64,000 bases of DNA from Atrichornis clamosus (GCA_013400975.1 WBMZ01006400.1:434001-498000), one strand, 5' to 3'; shown: positions 49,175 to 63,600, counted from the first letter of the stretch. Numbers and translations: made by a program. The notes: generated by a model not told the origin, from the letters alone.

Positions 49175-50921
49175 AGTGCTGTCCATGAACTAGGTACAAC
49201 CAGTAGTTCAGCAGCAAAATCAAAAGATAAACAAGTCTTAATATTGAAGGTGAAGAAAATATAATCCAGCAAAAACTCAAGGGTAGGGGGAGGAAAAAAA
49301 GATTCTGTACACGGGCAGAGAATTCCCTCCCAGCAATACTGTTCTGTGACAATAAAACTGCAATTTAAGCTCACAATTACCATTTGACAGCGTTTGAGGA
49401 ACTTCAGTTATTATCTGTTCTCAAAGCTACTCCAGTACCCTCAGGCATTGTAGAATTTCTCAACTCGTTTCACTGTACAATTTCTACTGCCATTTCCTGG
49501 AAGTATCAGGCGGGGTGGGGGGGCAGAGACAATAAGTATTCTACAAGCGAAAGGACTGGGTTCTCCCGGGGTTACTGAGCTTACACTCATGTGAATTCCA
49601 ATGTGAAAACCTGGGAAGGAATGGGATGACGTTACAGTATAACGCAAGAGCTCAGTGGAGTCAGACGTCTGCCCTTCAGGGCTCACTATCCTGGCAGCAC
49701 TCCTGGGCACCTTTCCCCACTCCAGTGGCACAACCCTCCTGCTAGAAAGCCTGTGCAAGGGTTCTCCTGCCCTGGGAGACTCTCCTGGAGTGATGGCTAC
49801 TTCTGACCCAGAGCACCCATGAATGGCTACCAAAAGATCACACCTCAGGTGGCAGAACGGTCTGTGGAGACCAGACTTCAGGTTGGGTTTAGAGATAGCC
49901 TTAAATATATGAGTGGGTGGGTTTTGAGCTTCCTTCAGTATAGCAATAGCGCTTTTTTCAGCCTAAGTTAAAAGGGTTAATTTGCCATACTTATGTTGGT
50001 CTTGCTTTTACTATTTCCCCTTTCTTTTAATATTTCCCCTTCTCTTTCCCTGTTTTTCATTGTCAACCTTTTTGTCTTCATGGTTCTCTCTAGCTAAAAG
50101 GCTGGTAGTTTGTGGGTCTTTTTGAGTACCATTAAAATTGGGTCCAGAATATCTCACTTCTGAGAGCTAGACACATTTATTTCCAACCTAAATATATTTA
50201 TATAATTCTTTAATTTACTGCTTAACTTCTGATAAATTTATCTGGTTGGACTAAGCACAAAGTCTCTCAATCTCTTCTTATAAAATACTTCCCATTCTCA
50301 ACATCCTAGTTACCTTTCTTTCCACCTATTCCAGTTTGAATTCGCCTTAATTAAAAGCAGGCAAAGAAAACTATTACAAACATCCTAGATTATTGTTTCT
50401 GCAGGACCTAGTTCAGGTATTTGTTATATCCTTTGCTAATGCAAATATCTCATCCAGTATAGCCTAAGATTGCATTTGCCCTTTCCATTGATGTGTTGTG
50501 CTGGTGGCTTGCAGTCATCCAATGACTTTCTCCTCTTCTGTCATTTCCAATTAGCAAGCTCCTAGCTTATATCAGAAATGTATTGTTTTTGTGCATGATC
50601 TTGCACTTTGTCCTATTGAATTTCATTCAGATACTATTACTGTATTCCTCAAGGTCATTTTATTCTTCCTGTATGGAATTCTGAACTCCCCCTGTGACAG
50701 AGCCCACAAACTTTTTGGGCTGCAGGAAAATTGCTTTTGCTATTTTGTTTTTTTCGAGGGAATTACTAAATTTTTTAACAAGATATACCAGGAGCATTTC
50801 TTGAGGGACTGACGTGTAGCCCCACTACATGGCATAACCTCAGTGTGTCTCTGTCACATTACAGTAATAGATGTCATCATTGCAGTGACTTTGAAATACT
50901 TCAAAATTCCAGAACATTTGG

Positions 50922-50938
50922 GTCTCTCTCTCTCTCTT
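50922..50938. repeat. CT microsatellite
   Basis: Seven CT units followed by a short T run. A simple dinucleotide repeat. Confidence 0.9.
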
Positions 50939-53900
50939 TGAAAAACAACCAAAGTTTTCAGAGACATCCGAGCACTTTACTTACCCAAGGTATCAGGTTT
51001 TTTATGTATCTTTCACATTTCTGACTATCTCCATACAGCACAATGTCTAAAGCAAAGCAGTCATACCTAAAACTTCATAACAGTGCAGTTGCGGTTGTGA
51101 CATCTCCACACAAAACAGGCAGATGCACCTGGAGATGTACCAGGTACGAGTTGGCTGCACACATTTGCTGGATACAGAGCAGCTACTTCATTTATCATGA
51201 AACAGCTACCACAATGAAAACCATATATCTGTAAAGGCAAGTCTAACCTTTATCAGTTTATGGCACTGGAAGCTACCTCTTAAGTTTACAGAAAAACACA
51301 TGGGTATCCTAGCTCCAGGACACTGGAAAATTGAAATAGAAACTTGAGTGATGAACAAACCAATGCTAACCCCATGAAAATGAAGTCTTGGCCTATCCCT
51401 GATGATCAATCTACCTGTGCTACAAAGACATCTATTTCTTAGAGTTTTTTCCTTCTGCTTTTGAGTTTTCCATCTCAAAGGTTTGAATGATGACCTCTCT
51501 TGAGAATAACTGTTTTCACAGTATTTTACCAGACAGCTTAGAAATACTTAGAAAACAATTCAATTGATACACATCAGAAACATTAGCCACACAACCAGCA
51601 ACAGTCAAAGAAAGAATGAAGAGCAGAAAGGATCCTTTTACTCCTTAACTGGGAGATCAGAAGCACAGGAACTGCATGTCAATTTTGCCTTTGGATTTAT
51701 TTAAGCAGCTGCAAAACAATTTTTTGAAATTCAGAAGTCCATTTCTATCCCGCAGAAAAATATTAGTGAAGCAGTCGTTCTGCTTTTACACGGTACAGAA
51801 ATACTACACGTGGGAGCAGGTATTGCTCATGTGCTGCATAGCAAAACACCAGAACCTTGTGAGAATCCTTTCTTCCTGCCCCTTCTGCCTCTCAGCATCT
51901 TTCTTCCTTTAGAAACACATGGAGAAGACACCCAACCTTTTACCAGGGACTGTCTCAGCATCACCTTCAGTTCTCCTTCTGACCACTTGTAATTTTGGGA
52001 GGCCAGAGGACACATCTACACTGATATTCCCCTGTAACCTGCAGTGATCACGCTTACCAGGATCCAGGGTGTACGCCATGCAGACCTTTACACCAAATTT
52101 TAACATCTCTTTTCCTAAATGTCACCGAACATTTAACGATCTCAGTTTCTCAGCACAGGGCATTCGCTGGACTCTATGCTCATGTACTGTTCCTCTGCTC
52201 AAAATGTAAATGCAGCTCCAAAACATTCCAAAATAATTAGGCAAACTTCATGAACTTCAAGTGAGAGTGTAATTAATTGATAGCAAAGTGGGAACATTGG
52301 AGCTTTTCCAAGAGTCTCCTGGAGCACTCACCTGAGTCTAATAAGCAAAACCCTTCCAGTGTCACATCAAACTCTAAACACGTTAGTTCCCAAGACTGTA
52401 ACGTGAACACAGATTCTGAAAATCTAAATACTCTTAAAATTAAGCACAGACATTTTTATAATTTTCAGTTTTTTCCTCTGGTTTTGCTACATTCTTCATA
52501 TGCTTAATTGGAAGAAGTGCCTTCAAACAATTTTATGAGATCTACAAAAGCTCGTTTTTACTTCTTTGCAGAATACTATATATTTAGATTTTTAATAATT
52601 AAGTATTACAGCTCCCTGTCATATTGTCTCATACAGTTTCAGAGAGGTAAGGTCATACACAGAGAAAGATTATTCAGATTTATTACAGAAAGAAACAAAC
52701 TCTGGGAGTGCTTGTCCTATTGCAATTCTCTTCAAAATTGCCAAGAGTCATGGCAGTAAAAAATGTTTAGTGTCTTGGTTTACTCAAGCTAATTCCTCTC
52801 AGCTCATTCCCTTGCTTTTAAATATGTGCAAATAGAGAAAAAATTGAAGAAAAAAGAGTCAAACACAGGCATAAGGTCCTGTACCTTGTACAGTCCCTGT
52901 ACCCTGTTCTTTATCACCCCATACATAAACAAGCACCCTGAGGAAGACAGTATTTGTCACTAGCCCTATGACTAGCCAAGTTCCAGAATTCCATATGGAC
53001 TAACATTGTTTGAAAGCAAATTGCCACGTGGAGCAGAATTGTGGATAAACATCTAAAACTAGGAGAAAACACAGGCTTATTTGCAAAACAACATGGGAAG
53101 GTCTCCTGTGGTGGTATCATTGGTGCAGATATCCAAATCCCTTTTGCATGAATCAGGGAATTTCAGCATCATACCAAATGGGTATTAACAAAGGTGATGT
53201 TGTGCAAGGACACAGCACGCAAAGACATCATTCTCCCATTGCTATTATTTATTCCTTACCTCCCACTGGTTTCTCTACAGTACCTGGGAAAAATGGCAGT
53301 CCCTTCTTTAAGTCTACAAATTCAAAACGCAAGGTGTGTTTCAAGGGCCATTTGAAGGGACGAGTACAAATAGAGAGTCCTGTCTTTGAGTTCAGTGTCT
53401 TATGAATCAAGACAAAAGCTACAGCTGCCAGGAATCCCTGGATGTTTGGCAGTGTAGCCCATGCCAGGAGAGGAATGCAGCCCTGGCAGGCTGTGTCTGG
53501 GGATGGGGGGTGAACGTCAGGAATCCCTCGTGCTTAGGCTGCGTTGGAAGGAGCTTGCTAGGAAACTCAGCTAAACATGAGGGCAACTCCCCTGGTTAAC
53601 AGAGAAAGATTCAAATGTAGCTATTCTTCTGCCTGGCTACAGAGATTCCAAGTGGTGGATACTGGGTCAGAAACCCAGCACAGCTGATAATTCAGCTTCG
53701 AGGAGTTGACCTTTGGTTTTTGTTGCCGTAAAATTACACTGAACTCTTTGGGTGTCATGTCAGTGAAACATGTAATTCCTCTGTCATTCTGCCTGAATTA
53801 TGCTCCCTTATGAAAAAGGTGTTGACCCTAGATGATAAATTGATATTAATGTTCCAAAGAGCAATTAATTCCAAATATTTGAGTACTTAAAGGCCACAAT

Positions 53901-54830
53901 TCATTTGAAAGTGGGGTTCTTATTTCCTTACCTCTATATGCTGTATAGTGTCTATTCTTTCTGATCTCCAGGTCTACAGATAAAGTATTAAGAAGGCAAA
54001 ATTAGTTTTATTCTATGCAAACCATTTTTCTGTTTTATTATCTTACACCACTTTTCTTTTTTTTCCTGGCAATAGAAAACACAGAAGCATGTCAGTCATT
54101 TCTGCAAACTTAAAGATCCATTATATTATATGGTGATTTGATGTTAAATCTGGCAGGTGTTTTGTTGACAAATGTAAATAAAGGTACCAAGTCTCTCTGG
54201 AACATGGGGTATGCCTCACGCTCAACAAAGCACTAATGTCAACAGCTTGATGGATATATTTTATACCAGGAAAACCTATTTCAATTAAATAGCTGTCATT
54301 TTAAGAAAGGACATCACAAAATAAACAAGTTCTCTGTAAGAACAACTGTTTTACCTCTATTCCTTCTCTTGAATGATGTCTTTCTTCTCCAAGAGATTTG
54401 TACCAGTCTGATTGACACTGAAGTAAGAAAAAATCTCAGAAGGAAACTACACCCAACAGCATGTCCATTTCACAAAAGTAATTTCATAGAATTTGTTGCT
54501 TTCTTCAACTTCTTTACGGGTGCCTTCAAATTGCCGTACATCATGCTAGGTAGGGTCTGAACAGAGTGATCCTCCTTCTCTCCACCCCCCGTACTTTCCA
54601 CAAGAAGTTACTTTATCCAAAGAGGTACTTCAGAAAAACATTTATTGTACCAAACTAATGCACTATAATATAAAAATTGCATTCCTATCTCTCCACCTGT
54701 CTTGCAGCTCTACAATAGGTAACCTTAATCCTGACAAATTTTACCTGCTGTCAACCCTGACACTGTCTGGTTGCTTAAAAGAAATATAAAAACAAGAGCT
54801 TGTGAACTGTATAAAGAATGATTAATTTTT

Positions 54831-55697
54831 CATAGAATCATAGAATAGTTTGGGTTGAAGGGGCCTTGAAGGTAATCTGGTTCCAACCCCTCTGCCATGG
54901 GCACGGACACCTTCCACTAGACCAGGTTGCTCAGAAGCACATCCAGCTTGGTATTTAACACTTTCATGGATGGGGCATCCACAACTACTCTGGGCAGTTT
55001 TTTCTCCTGCTTCACCACCCTCACAGTAAATTTCTTCCTGACATCTAATCTAAACCTGCTGTCTGCCACTTTAAAGCCAGTCCCGCTTCTCCTATCACTC
55101 CATGCTGTATAAAAAGTCCCTCTCCAGCTCTCTTGTATCCCCTTTACATCCTGGAAGACTGCAATGAGATCTCCCCACAGCCTTCTCTTTCCAGGCTGAA
55201 TAAGCCCAAGCTTTCCAGCCTGTGTTCATAGGAGAGGTGCTCCAGCCCTCTGAGCATCTCTGTGCCTCCTGTGGACCCTGTCCAACAAGTCTATGCCCTT
55301 CTTATGCTGTGGCCCCAGAGCTGGATGCAGTGGGGTCCCACCAGAGCAGAGAAGGGGGAATCACCTCCCTGGACCTGTTGGTCACACTTTCCTTTGATGG
55401 AGCCAGGACATCTTTCTGGGCTGTGAACTCACTGTGCCAGGTCATGTTGAGCTGCTCATCCACCAACAGCCCCAAGGCCTTGTCCTCAGGGCTGCTCTCA
55501 CTCCGTTCTCCAGCCAGCCTGTGTTTGTGCTTGGAGTTGTCTCAGCTCATGGCAGGATCTTGCACTTGGCCTTGTTGACCTCCTGAGGCTTGCACAGACC
55601 CACCTGTCCAGCCTGTCCCTCTGGATGGCATCCCTTCCCTCCAGCATCCACCCCACCACACAGCTCAGGGTCACTGCAAACCTGCTGAGGGTGCCTC
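54831..55697 (-). mobile_element. CR1 LINE fragment with remnant ORF2 C-terminus
   Basis: This is the largest repeat in the window, about 867 bp in minus orientation. It opens with the reversed tail CATAGAATCATAGAATAGTT and GGGTTGAAGGGGCCTTG. It passes through the typical 3' region (CATGGATGGGGCATCCACAA; TTTCTTCCTGACATCTAATC) and on into what was the C-terminal part of the reverse-transcriptase ORF (CCAGAGCTGGATGCAG; CTTGGCCTTGTTGACCTCCT). Similarity ends near GCTGAGGGTGCC. The open frames in it are short, and small indels break the ORF2 frame, so the copy is dead and 5'-truncated. The plus-strand frame at 55222-55578 is an antisense shadow of the repeat. Confidence 0.95.
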
Positions 55698-57698
55698 GCA
55701 CAAGGACGTGTGTGATGCTTCCTTTTGATTTGTAAAAACTGTCATTTTCAGCACTAGGTAAGGTTCAGACTAAACAATCATGTAAGTCACTGTCTGGGTG
55801 GGGTTTTTTTTATTCTAAATTACTCAGATTATATATTTAACTTTTAAGGTTTTTCTTTTTTTTCCCTGCCAGCATTGTATGTGGGGCTCATTAAATACTG
55901 ACCTAAATCCATCTCCCTACATTTCATTGTAGCATGGCAGATTTTGTGATGGTTCTAATCAGCCTTAGTAGAGCTGCCCACCTCAATTCCATTAAGGAAA
56001 AGTCAGCACATGCACACTTCCACCCTAAGCTATTGGTGATTTCTAGATCAAGCAAGCAAAGCCCGCAGAGATAACACAGCCGTCCTACTTTATAAAAAAA
56101 TATAATTTTATATCTAACTTGCCTCTTTCTTTTTATTTTTCTGACCACTGAAAAGTAAAACAATGAAATAGAATACAACATTAAATAAACCCAGAACTTT
56201 AAATAAACTTATTAAAATAGCAGGTTTTCAGCTTCCAGTTTATTTTCTGTGTCTCTCACCATTCACTTCTGCTTTCCATTTTAAACTCTGAATGAGGCTG
56301 AAGATATTGAGGGGGCAAAAACATCTCAAGCTATTTTTTCCAATTCTACTTATCCTAAGAATGACCTTTATCACATCGTTGTGCTAAACACTGGTGCTAG
56401 AACTGATTGAATCAGATCAGGGCTGTTAAAATTTCATTTAGAATACAAAAATGTTTAAGAAGTCAGATATATATTTTGTTTTAAGTTATTATTTAAATGT
56501 CAGTATTGCATTGTCTTTTAAAAAGCAGCCATAAAGTTTCAGGCAAAAAAATAACAAAATTCCCACATTCTGTCTGAAGTGTAGCCTTATAGGGATGAAA
56601 ATCCAGCTGCAACATCACAGCCTTTCCACATAGCATCAAAAGGCACTAACAGAGAAGAAATTATTTAATGAGTCCCTAGCTGCTAAAAGAGTGTAGGACA
56701 GATAAAAAGGTTATATAACACAGAACACGCAGTCAGAGCAAATATACACCTCAGAATTTGCTGTTGCTGTTACTTTAGTTAACAATCAGTTTGTTAGAAC
56801 ATTAATGGTCCAGCAACCCACAAACCAACAGTTAATTGCTAGTAATGATTGGTTTCTTGGGGTTATTGCTTAAATAAATCTCAAAAGTAGTGTGCTGTTA
56901 AGTAACTTACTATTTTCTTAAAGTTGGCAGTGAAGTCCAACGGTTAGTTAGTGTTAGTCAGCCTTGCCATTAATCCTGATCCCCTGAGTACAACCATTAA
57001 TTCTAATCCCTTGCATATGTCGAAAGCAAAGTACAAAAGTCCCTGATTGTCTTCAAGTGTTCATTTGGAAAAATGTTACCGAATATCTTGACAGTGGGAA
57101 AAGAAAGATTTAGTCTGAGTCCCGTTCATGCTCACAGTAGAAAGAAGACCTGCCTGAGTGGGGACGTGTCTGCTCAGTATAATTGCCAACAGTGAGGCGG
57201 TCTGGAAATCCTCATGCATAAATTTGCAGTCATAATACATTGCTGGGACTGTGTGTTTAGTGTTTTGCTTCCAAAACAACAAGGAAGTTATTAAAATTAG
57301 CTAAACCTAGATCAAAAGATAATGGCCACTCTGGGGACCCATAGTAATACAGAATTATATCAACGCTTTGAATTTCATGCATTGCATTTTGACAGTCCTT
57401 ATACTAACATCATACTCTGCAGCCAGGCCAATTTTTTGATACAGTAAAATGCCAAAAAGCACCAAGAAACATCAATTAGTTTTACAGAGGGACCTTTTCT
57501 TTCATATGCCAACAGAAAAAGCCCTTGCAACAAATCTGAGGCTTCGTCATCTGGTATTCAATGGCACTTAGAGTCCCAGTTTTCCACCATATGGGTGCTG
57601 AAAGGAGTAGTTCTGGGATCCAGAGAGACAGAGAGCCTTGGTCAAAGCCACAAATGTGACAGGGTACATTGCAATATAACAATGTGATGTCAGCTAAG

Positions 57699-57736
57699 TT
57701 TGATACCTCTGGATAGTCTGATTTGATACCTCTGGA
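57699..57736. repeat. 15-bp direct repeat, period 23
   Basis: TTTGATACCTCTGGA occurs at 57699-57713 and again at 57722-57736, separated by TAGTCTGA. This is probably a local slippage duplication. Confidence 0.9.
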
Positions 57737-60324
57737 AGTCATATTTGTCTGGTTTTATATTTAAAATATGCAGAACAAATTGCACCATTTCTGGTGAGAA
57801 GTCATAAGACTTCTGGGCAGTAAATCCAATCTACTCTTAGATACACAGACATTATATATTTGTTATCAGTGACTCCTGAGCTCCTGAAGGATCTTGTAAA
57901 AGTAACGGGTTCCCCCCGCGGACAAGGCCATCCCACATCCCCACTAAGCTCTCTGCAGTAAGGGGAGTCTCTTTCAGGGTAGGCATGAAACAAAGAATTC
58001 TGCTACCTGTTTTATAATTTTAAACATGATTTATAGTCATGAAGAAAACTCTATTTGCTCAGCAGGATTTTAGTAGTGTAAACAACAGGTAATGAACCCA
58101 AAGAAATAATTAAAGCCAAGTTCATAAGCTACAAGGTGAACTAGAGTCACAAAAAAAGCAAACCTACATGAAGCACCACTAGTGTGAATGAGGACAATCT
58201 GGGAAAACTCAGATCTGCAATAGGTTTCCAATAGGCAGCTGGAAGCACTGTATTTATGAGTAAACTGAGGCAGAGGAAAGTAGTGACCTGCAGGCAATAC
58301 CAAGCTAAGAAACTTCTATATCCCAACACACTGTCCTCGTGATCCCTTTCTTTCAGAGAAACCTACAAAGTGTGACAATTAAATAGTAAATAATAAACCC
58401 TTTCAAGCCTAAGTTTAAGGCCTGAGTTAATTCATAATTTTTTTTTTTGAGGATGGTTGAGAATTCTGCATATTCCTGAGGGGCAAGCACTTGGACTGGA
58501 GGTTAAAAAAACCCACCAAACAAATAAAAAGAAGCAAACAAAACCCCAAATACCTGACCAACCAACTGTAATTTGCTTTAAATGTTTCTGAAACCTGAAT
58601 TTTATAAGTTTCTACTGAAATGCATTGATGTGTTCAGCTTACTACCTCTTTTTTCTCTTTAAGATGATTCACTTCAGCTTTACATCAACCTGTTCAAACA
58701 ACCTGAAGAGCGTGGGTATAATTTTCATCATCTCAAATTTCGTATATCAAGAGAAATTAAAGGAGTCAAGACATCACTTTCCCATTCCAGGTTTCTTCCT
58801 ATCTTGGTTGCTAATTGAACTGGTACCTTCCAAGTGTGAATTTGCTGAAGCATTGAATTTCTCAGAACAGATGAAACAGAGAGTAAAACTGTTCTTACCT
58901 ACTGCCAGGTCCTCTAACCAACACTGGTCACTGACTAGATCTCACCTCTATTTCACAGCCGTAATTTTCAAAGCTATTTCTTTTTTACCTCCTTAGCTTT
59001 TATTGCTATCAGATACAATTCTCATTTTCTAAAAATTGTTTTTTTCATTATGCTCATCAAAAAAAAGGCTACAGATTTAGACACCCTCAGTAGTTTTTCC
59101 TACAGATAAGAGTCACAGGATACCTTTAAACAAAATATATGGAGCTATTTCTGCATAGAGCAATTACATAGAAGAAAAGGTTGTGCAGTTATTGAGAGAG
59201 CTGTGCTATTATCAGTATTTTTTTTTTTTATTACAGCAGTGGTATCTAAGCTCTGACTGTTTTGAACACTATTTTCAGATATTATTGCAAGCAACTGAAT
59301 CCTTAGACTTGGTATATTTGCTCACACCACTGCATATGCTTTAAGCATACATATAGATTTTTACTCTTACGAATTCCCTATCTGATGTATAGAAGAAAAT
59401 GTTAAAGCTTGCAAAAGTTTGCCTCAGACTCCCTTAACTACTCAGAAGACAACAACTTAGACTGATCACACAATGAAATTCTGAGTCTCACAGACACCCT
59501 GGTGACCCTTGCAGGATTGACTCCTAACCTCAGAACTTATGCAAATGCTACTCCTGCTTTTAATAAACTTATTAAGTCCCATCCCTGTTACAATGCACAA
59601 AATACAGGTTGAAGGGATGTCACCTCACCATTCATTCCTGTGAATGAACACAAATAAAAGTATAGGGAGAAAAACACTGCACAACAGGATCACAAAGCCC
59701 AATTACAGCTTCACCTCCTCCTCACTCTCCCCTCTGTCCTGTAGTACTAGGCAGATAAAATGAGCAGATGTGACCTAGGGCTCCATCCCACTCCAGCCCT
59801 CAGACCTCTGAGGTGCTGCATCCCCACAGGCTCTCAGCAGGCAACACAGGAAAGCGAATACTGTAACCATGCACTGCAATTATTACATAAATTATTTGCT
59901 AGCAGGAATACTAACCTGCCACAAGACACAGCTGCCTCAGGAAAGTTTAGAAAAGTCTTAATAAAATATGCATAAGTAACTATGAAAATATAGTAGATAA
60001 CTGTCAAAATAACTTTGAATACAGCAAAGCATATCTGCTGACTTTCCAGCACAAAAAGAATTTATGGTAATAAGTTTTGGAAAGTAATACAGCCGTGTTG
60101 CTAAAAATGCAGAGCAGCTGCTTCAGTTATTATAAAATGGCTAATTTTTACTCATTTGTGACATGGTTTCGTACATGGGAAACAGCTGCAGTTTCACCCA
60201 GCTGCATGCTGATGCTAAATGCACACTTTAAGCCATCAGACAAAAGTATAGATTGCTTTACTTTACACCACTAAGTACCAGTGCCTTTCCAAGAAATACC
60301 CTGAAGGTCATTGGCAATTAAGGC

Positions 60325-60350
60325 TCCCCGAGGTCTCTTTCACTCGGGGA
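60325..60350. repeat. Short perfect inverted repeat
   Basis: TCCCCGAG (60325-60332) and its reverse complement CTCGGGGA (60343-60350) flank a 10-base loop, a GC-rich 8-bp stem in AT-rich DNA. There is no U-run after it and no known RNA motif, so function is unproven. Confidence 0.7.
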
Positions 60351-60549
60351 ATGGTGACTAGCAGACACAAGGTCTCCACAAGTCAGACACCGTACAGCAA
60401 CACAGCAAGTAGTAACTGAGCTGCATGGATTTAAAAGGATGTTGAAAGGGCTTCCTACCTGGTACAAGTTGCTACTCCCCCTCACAGCCTGGAACCCTAG
60501 ATGCTGGCTCTTCTCCTTAATTGCTGAGGTAACACGAATTTCTCTAGTA

Positions 60550-60600
60550 AGAAGTGGGGGAAAAAAAAAATAAGAAAAAAAAGAAAAAAAGAAAGAAAGG
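60550..60600. repeat. Purine-rich A/G simple repeat
   Basis: About 50 bp of uninterrupted A and G apart from a single T, with G-separated A runs and a terminal GAAA repeat. Homopurine tracts of this kind can adopt unusual structures, but here it is most simply a microsatellite. Confidence 0.9.
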
Positions 60601-63600
60601 TTCTATTGGCTGCTGCCTCCTTCTTAAAAAGGTTACTTCAAATGCCTCTCTCGCTCCCTATTTATTTTCTCTCCCTCCCAGAAGAGCAGTTTAGAGGGAG
60701 AGTAACGGAGTGTTTATCCTGGCTCTGAGGATGCACGCTTGTGCGATAACTGCCTGCTCCCTGCAGTATAGCCGGCATGATGTGATGTGCATACTTAAGC
60801 AGTTTGCATTAGGCAAGGCTTAGCAGAGCCAGCTTCCCAGTCTCCACCTTCTATATCACTGAATGAGCTTGCTTCTTTCAAAATAGTGGGGCTGTAATGA
60901 CAAGACGAGAGGGCTCTGGTTATAGTATAAACGCCTTTTCTTTGAAGACAGTCTTTAAGGATAAGGTTATATTTGTGTATCACCTCACCTGTGAGAAGGC
61001 AGCAGCAGCTGTAAGTGAAAACGCAGTACCGTCACACAAATGTGCAAAAATTCCCTGTTGTTTGCTGTCATATGACAGATGATACTAAAAGCAAAAACTA
61101 ATGAGACATCTCCAGTTAGGAAACATTTATCTGCTGCCATCTATCAAACAAGCAAAGGCGTAAATAAATAAATAACGCCCCGAAGAACAGAGAGGCTTAA
61201 ATGTCTACAGGCTCAAAGATAAATGTGTGATATTTATACACTTTAGTCATGACTGAACAACAGATACATTATGAACAAGAATTAGCTCTAAAGTACTACA
61301 TTTATCATAAATCTGAATAAATATTAGAGAAGGGCTCAAGCTGTAAAGCCCTGATTTGGATTTTGAACACTCCACAGCTCAGAAGTGCCTGAATCTGGGG
61401 ATTTGGCTCTGACCTCTCTGGCTGTATTAGCTGCTCATACACACACTTAGAGAAGGACACAAAATAAATATGACTATAGATGATTATATGAAAAATCCCA
61501 TTGCTTGCCCAGGTGTAAGAGTACAGCAGTAAGTGCTACTATGTGAACTGCTTATAGTTTTTCGTTGTTTTCAAATCAGGGATTCAGTTCTTAGTTACAA
61601 AGCATACTTCCAAAGTCCACATACAACTGGACTATTGCACACCTTGCTAAACTATCTGGACTCTTTCTCTTTTTTGGTTAATACCCTTAGAAGCATCAAG
61701 AGTCACCAGGGACTGCCTTTGGTCTACTCCATACCTGACCACCCTAGAGGTTAGGAACTTCGCCTGAATTCTCAGTATACTCAGAGCAACTTTATAGCCA
61801 CATATTCTTTGGTCCATATTCAACTTTTCTTCAAATAATTTTTCTCCCTCCTTGATGTTTACCTCTCTGGCACATTTATGAAAGGATCTCAGTTCTGGAT
61901 GGGTGATTTAAGGGAGCCTACCTTAGTCTTTTCCTTATGTGGACGTTTCTGACAAACCTGGCAGCAGTACCAGGTGGGGTTTCTGTTTGGTTGGTTTTGT
62001 TTTTGTATTGAGTATGAGTGACTAAGACTGTGCTGATGTTCCAGCACAGCTGAAAAATATTTTGTGCAATTACAGTATTAATATATTTTCCTCTCTTTTC
62101 TAAAAAGAATTGCAGTGATTTAAAAGATTGCATTTGCCTTTTTATGGCTTCATCACTCAGGGAACCAGAGTAATTTTATATCAACTTGTACACCTAAAGC
62201 CTTCCCACTGGATGAGTTCTCACCTTGCAGAAGTTAATGTTAGGGTTTCTCATATCCATGAATCTGGTTTTCATACTAGTTCTTTACTTTTATTCACAAA
62301 GTTCGTGCGGGTCCCTATTTTGTATATGATATTCTAATGCTCCTTTATACTGACAATGCACCTTACCTTTCCATGCTGCAGGCTTCATCACACAGCATTT
62401 ATACAAGGATCACTCTAGAAATTATTTATTTTATTGTTTTCAAGACTGATTCTCGATGAATTTCACTAGTAAATTTCTTCCAGTCTGTTACTTCCATGTG
62501 TAAAGCAAAGGTTCTTCAAGCCTGGAGAAAGCATTTGCACTCAGATTCAGAAAAGCCTATTACAAAATATCTCTGTTCAGTACCACCGTGTCATAGAGCA
62601 TAATAAATCTGTACCTGGCATCCACATAATGGAGTCCTCTTTCATTTCACTGTCATGACTGAAAGCTCTTAAAAAAGTTCTTGAAACACCGTGTTAAAGC
62701 GAAACAAAATGACAACCCCACACTTGAATTAATACCACTACCTGAGGATAGACTACAGGCCTGGTTTATAGTTCTGTATTAAAAATCTGGGAATTTAGTT
62801 AAAGTATTCGTTAGGACATCATATACGTTGGAAATTATGCAGATGTGTGTGGACACAGGTGCACAATAATACATCTGTATTATTCACAGTATCAAGTACT
62901 GAAGCTTTACAACTTCACAACCTTTTGAGATGACAAGAGTGTCTTGGATCGTTTCAAAGCTGTGTGTAGCTTTGATACCTATTAAAAGATTATGGTTTTT
63001 GCTCACTATCAATTGTGAAGCTTGAAATCTCTATTCCAAGTATAGGCTAAATTGATTCAAATATTGTCACTATGGATATAAATAATATGTCAGGAACTAC
63101 TGAAATCAATTGCAAGCCTTAACCATTTCTTTCTGCCTTTTTGTTAAAGACCCAGAATATCTCTTTGAAGATATCCATTAAGATACCTCCATCAAACATA
63201 CACATATATCTGGGCGTACATGTGTATATACTTTTTTTTTTTAAACTGCCAACAGATTTTCAATAGAGCACTCCACTACCTACAGTCAGCTAAAGAAGGC
63301 TAGAAAAGAAGGTGTTTTATATGTATATAATTGCTGCCAGAGTTACTCAAAAGGCTAGCAACAGGAAAAGAGTTAAACCGCCTGTAGCCAATTTTAATAC
63401 AACCTGTTATTCTTCCTATCCTATGACAGACATGAGTTCTGAGTGAAATAGAAGTAACATTTGGCTGGCTAAAAAATCTTTACGGACAACTCTGCCAACA
63501 GACATTACACATTAACATTGACAGTGTCTGATGTTCATTGTGCAAACATTCTCCTTGTGTTTCAAGTCGGAGCCAAAAGATATTTTACGGCTTACATAAA

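Larger units (their letters stand above)
47626..54830. other. AT-rich non-coding DNA
   Basis: No gene is supported. A plus-strand open frame at 47783-47995 and exon-like segments at 47842-47929 and 53281-53333 are discussed elsewhere. The 34-bp duplication at 49107-49174 and a CT microsatellite at 50922-50938 are listed. A GC-richer patch at about 49640-49830 has few CpGs and no recognisable identity. Confidence 0.5.

Noticed and set aside
55222..55578. 118-codon plus-strand open frame
   Set aside because: Antisense shadow of the CR1 copy at 54831-55697.
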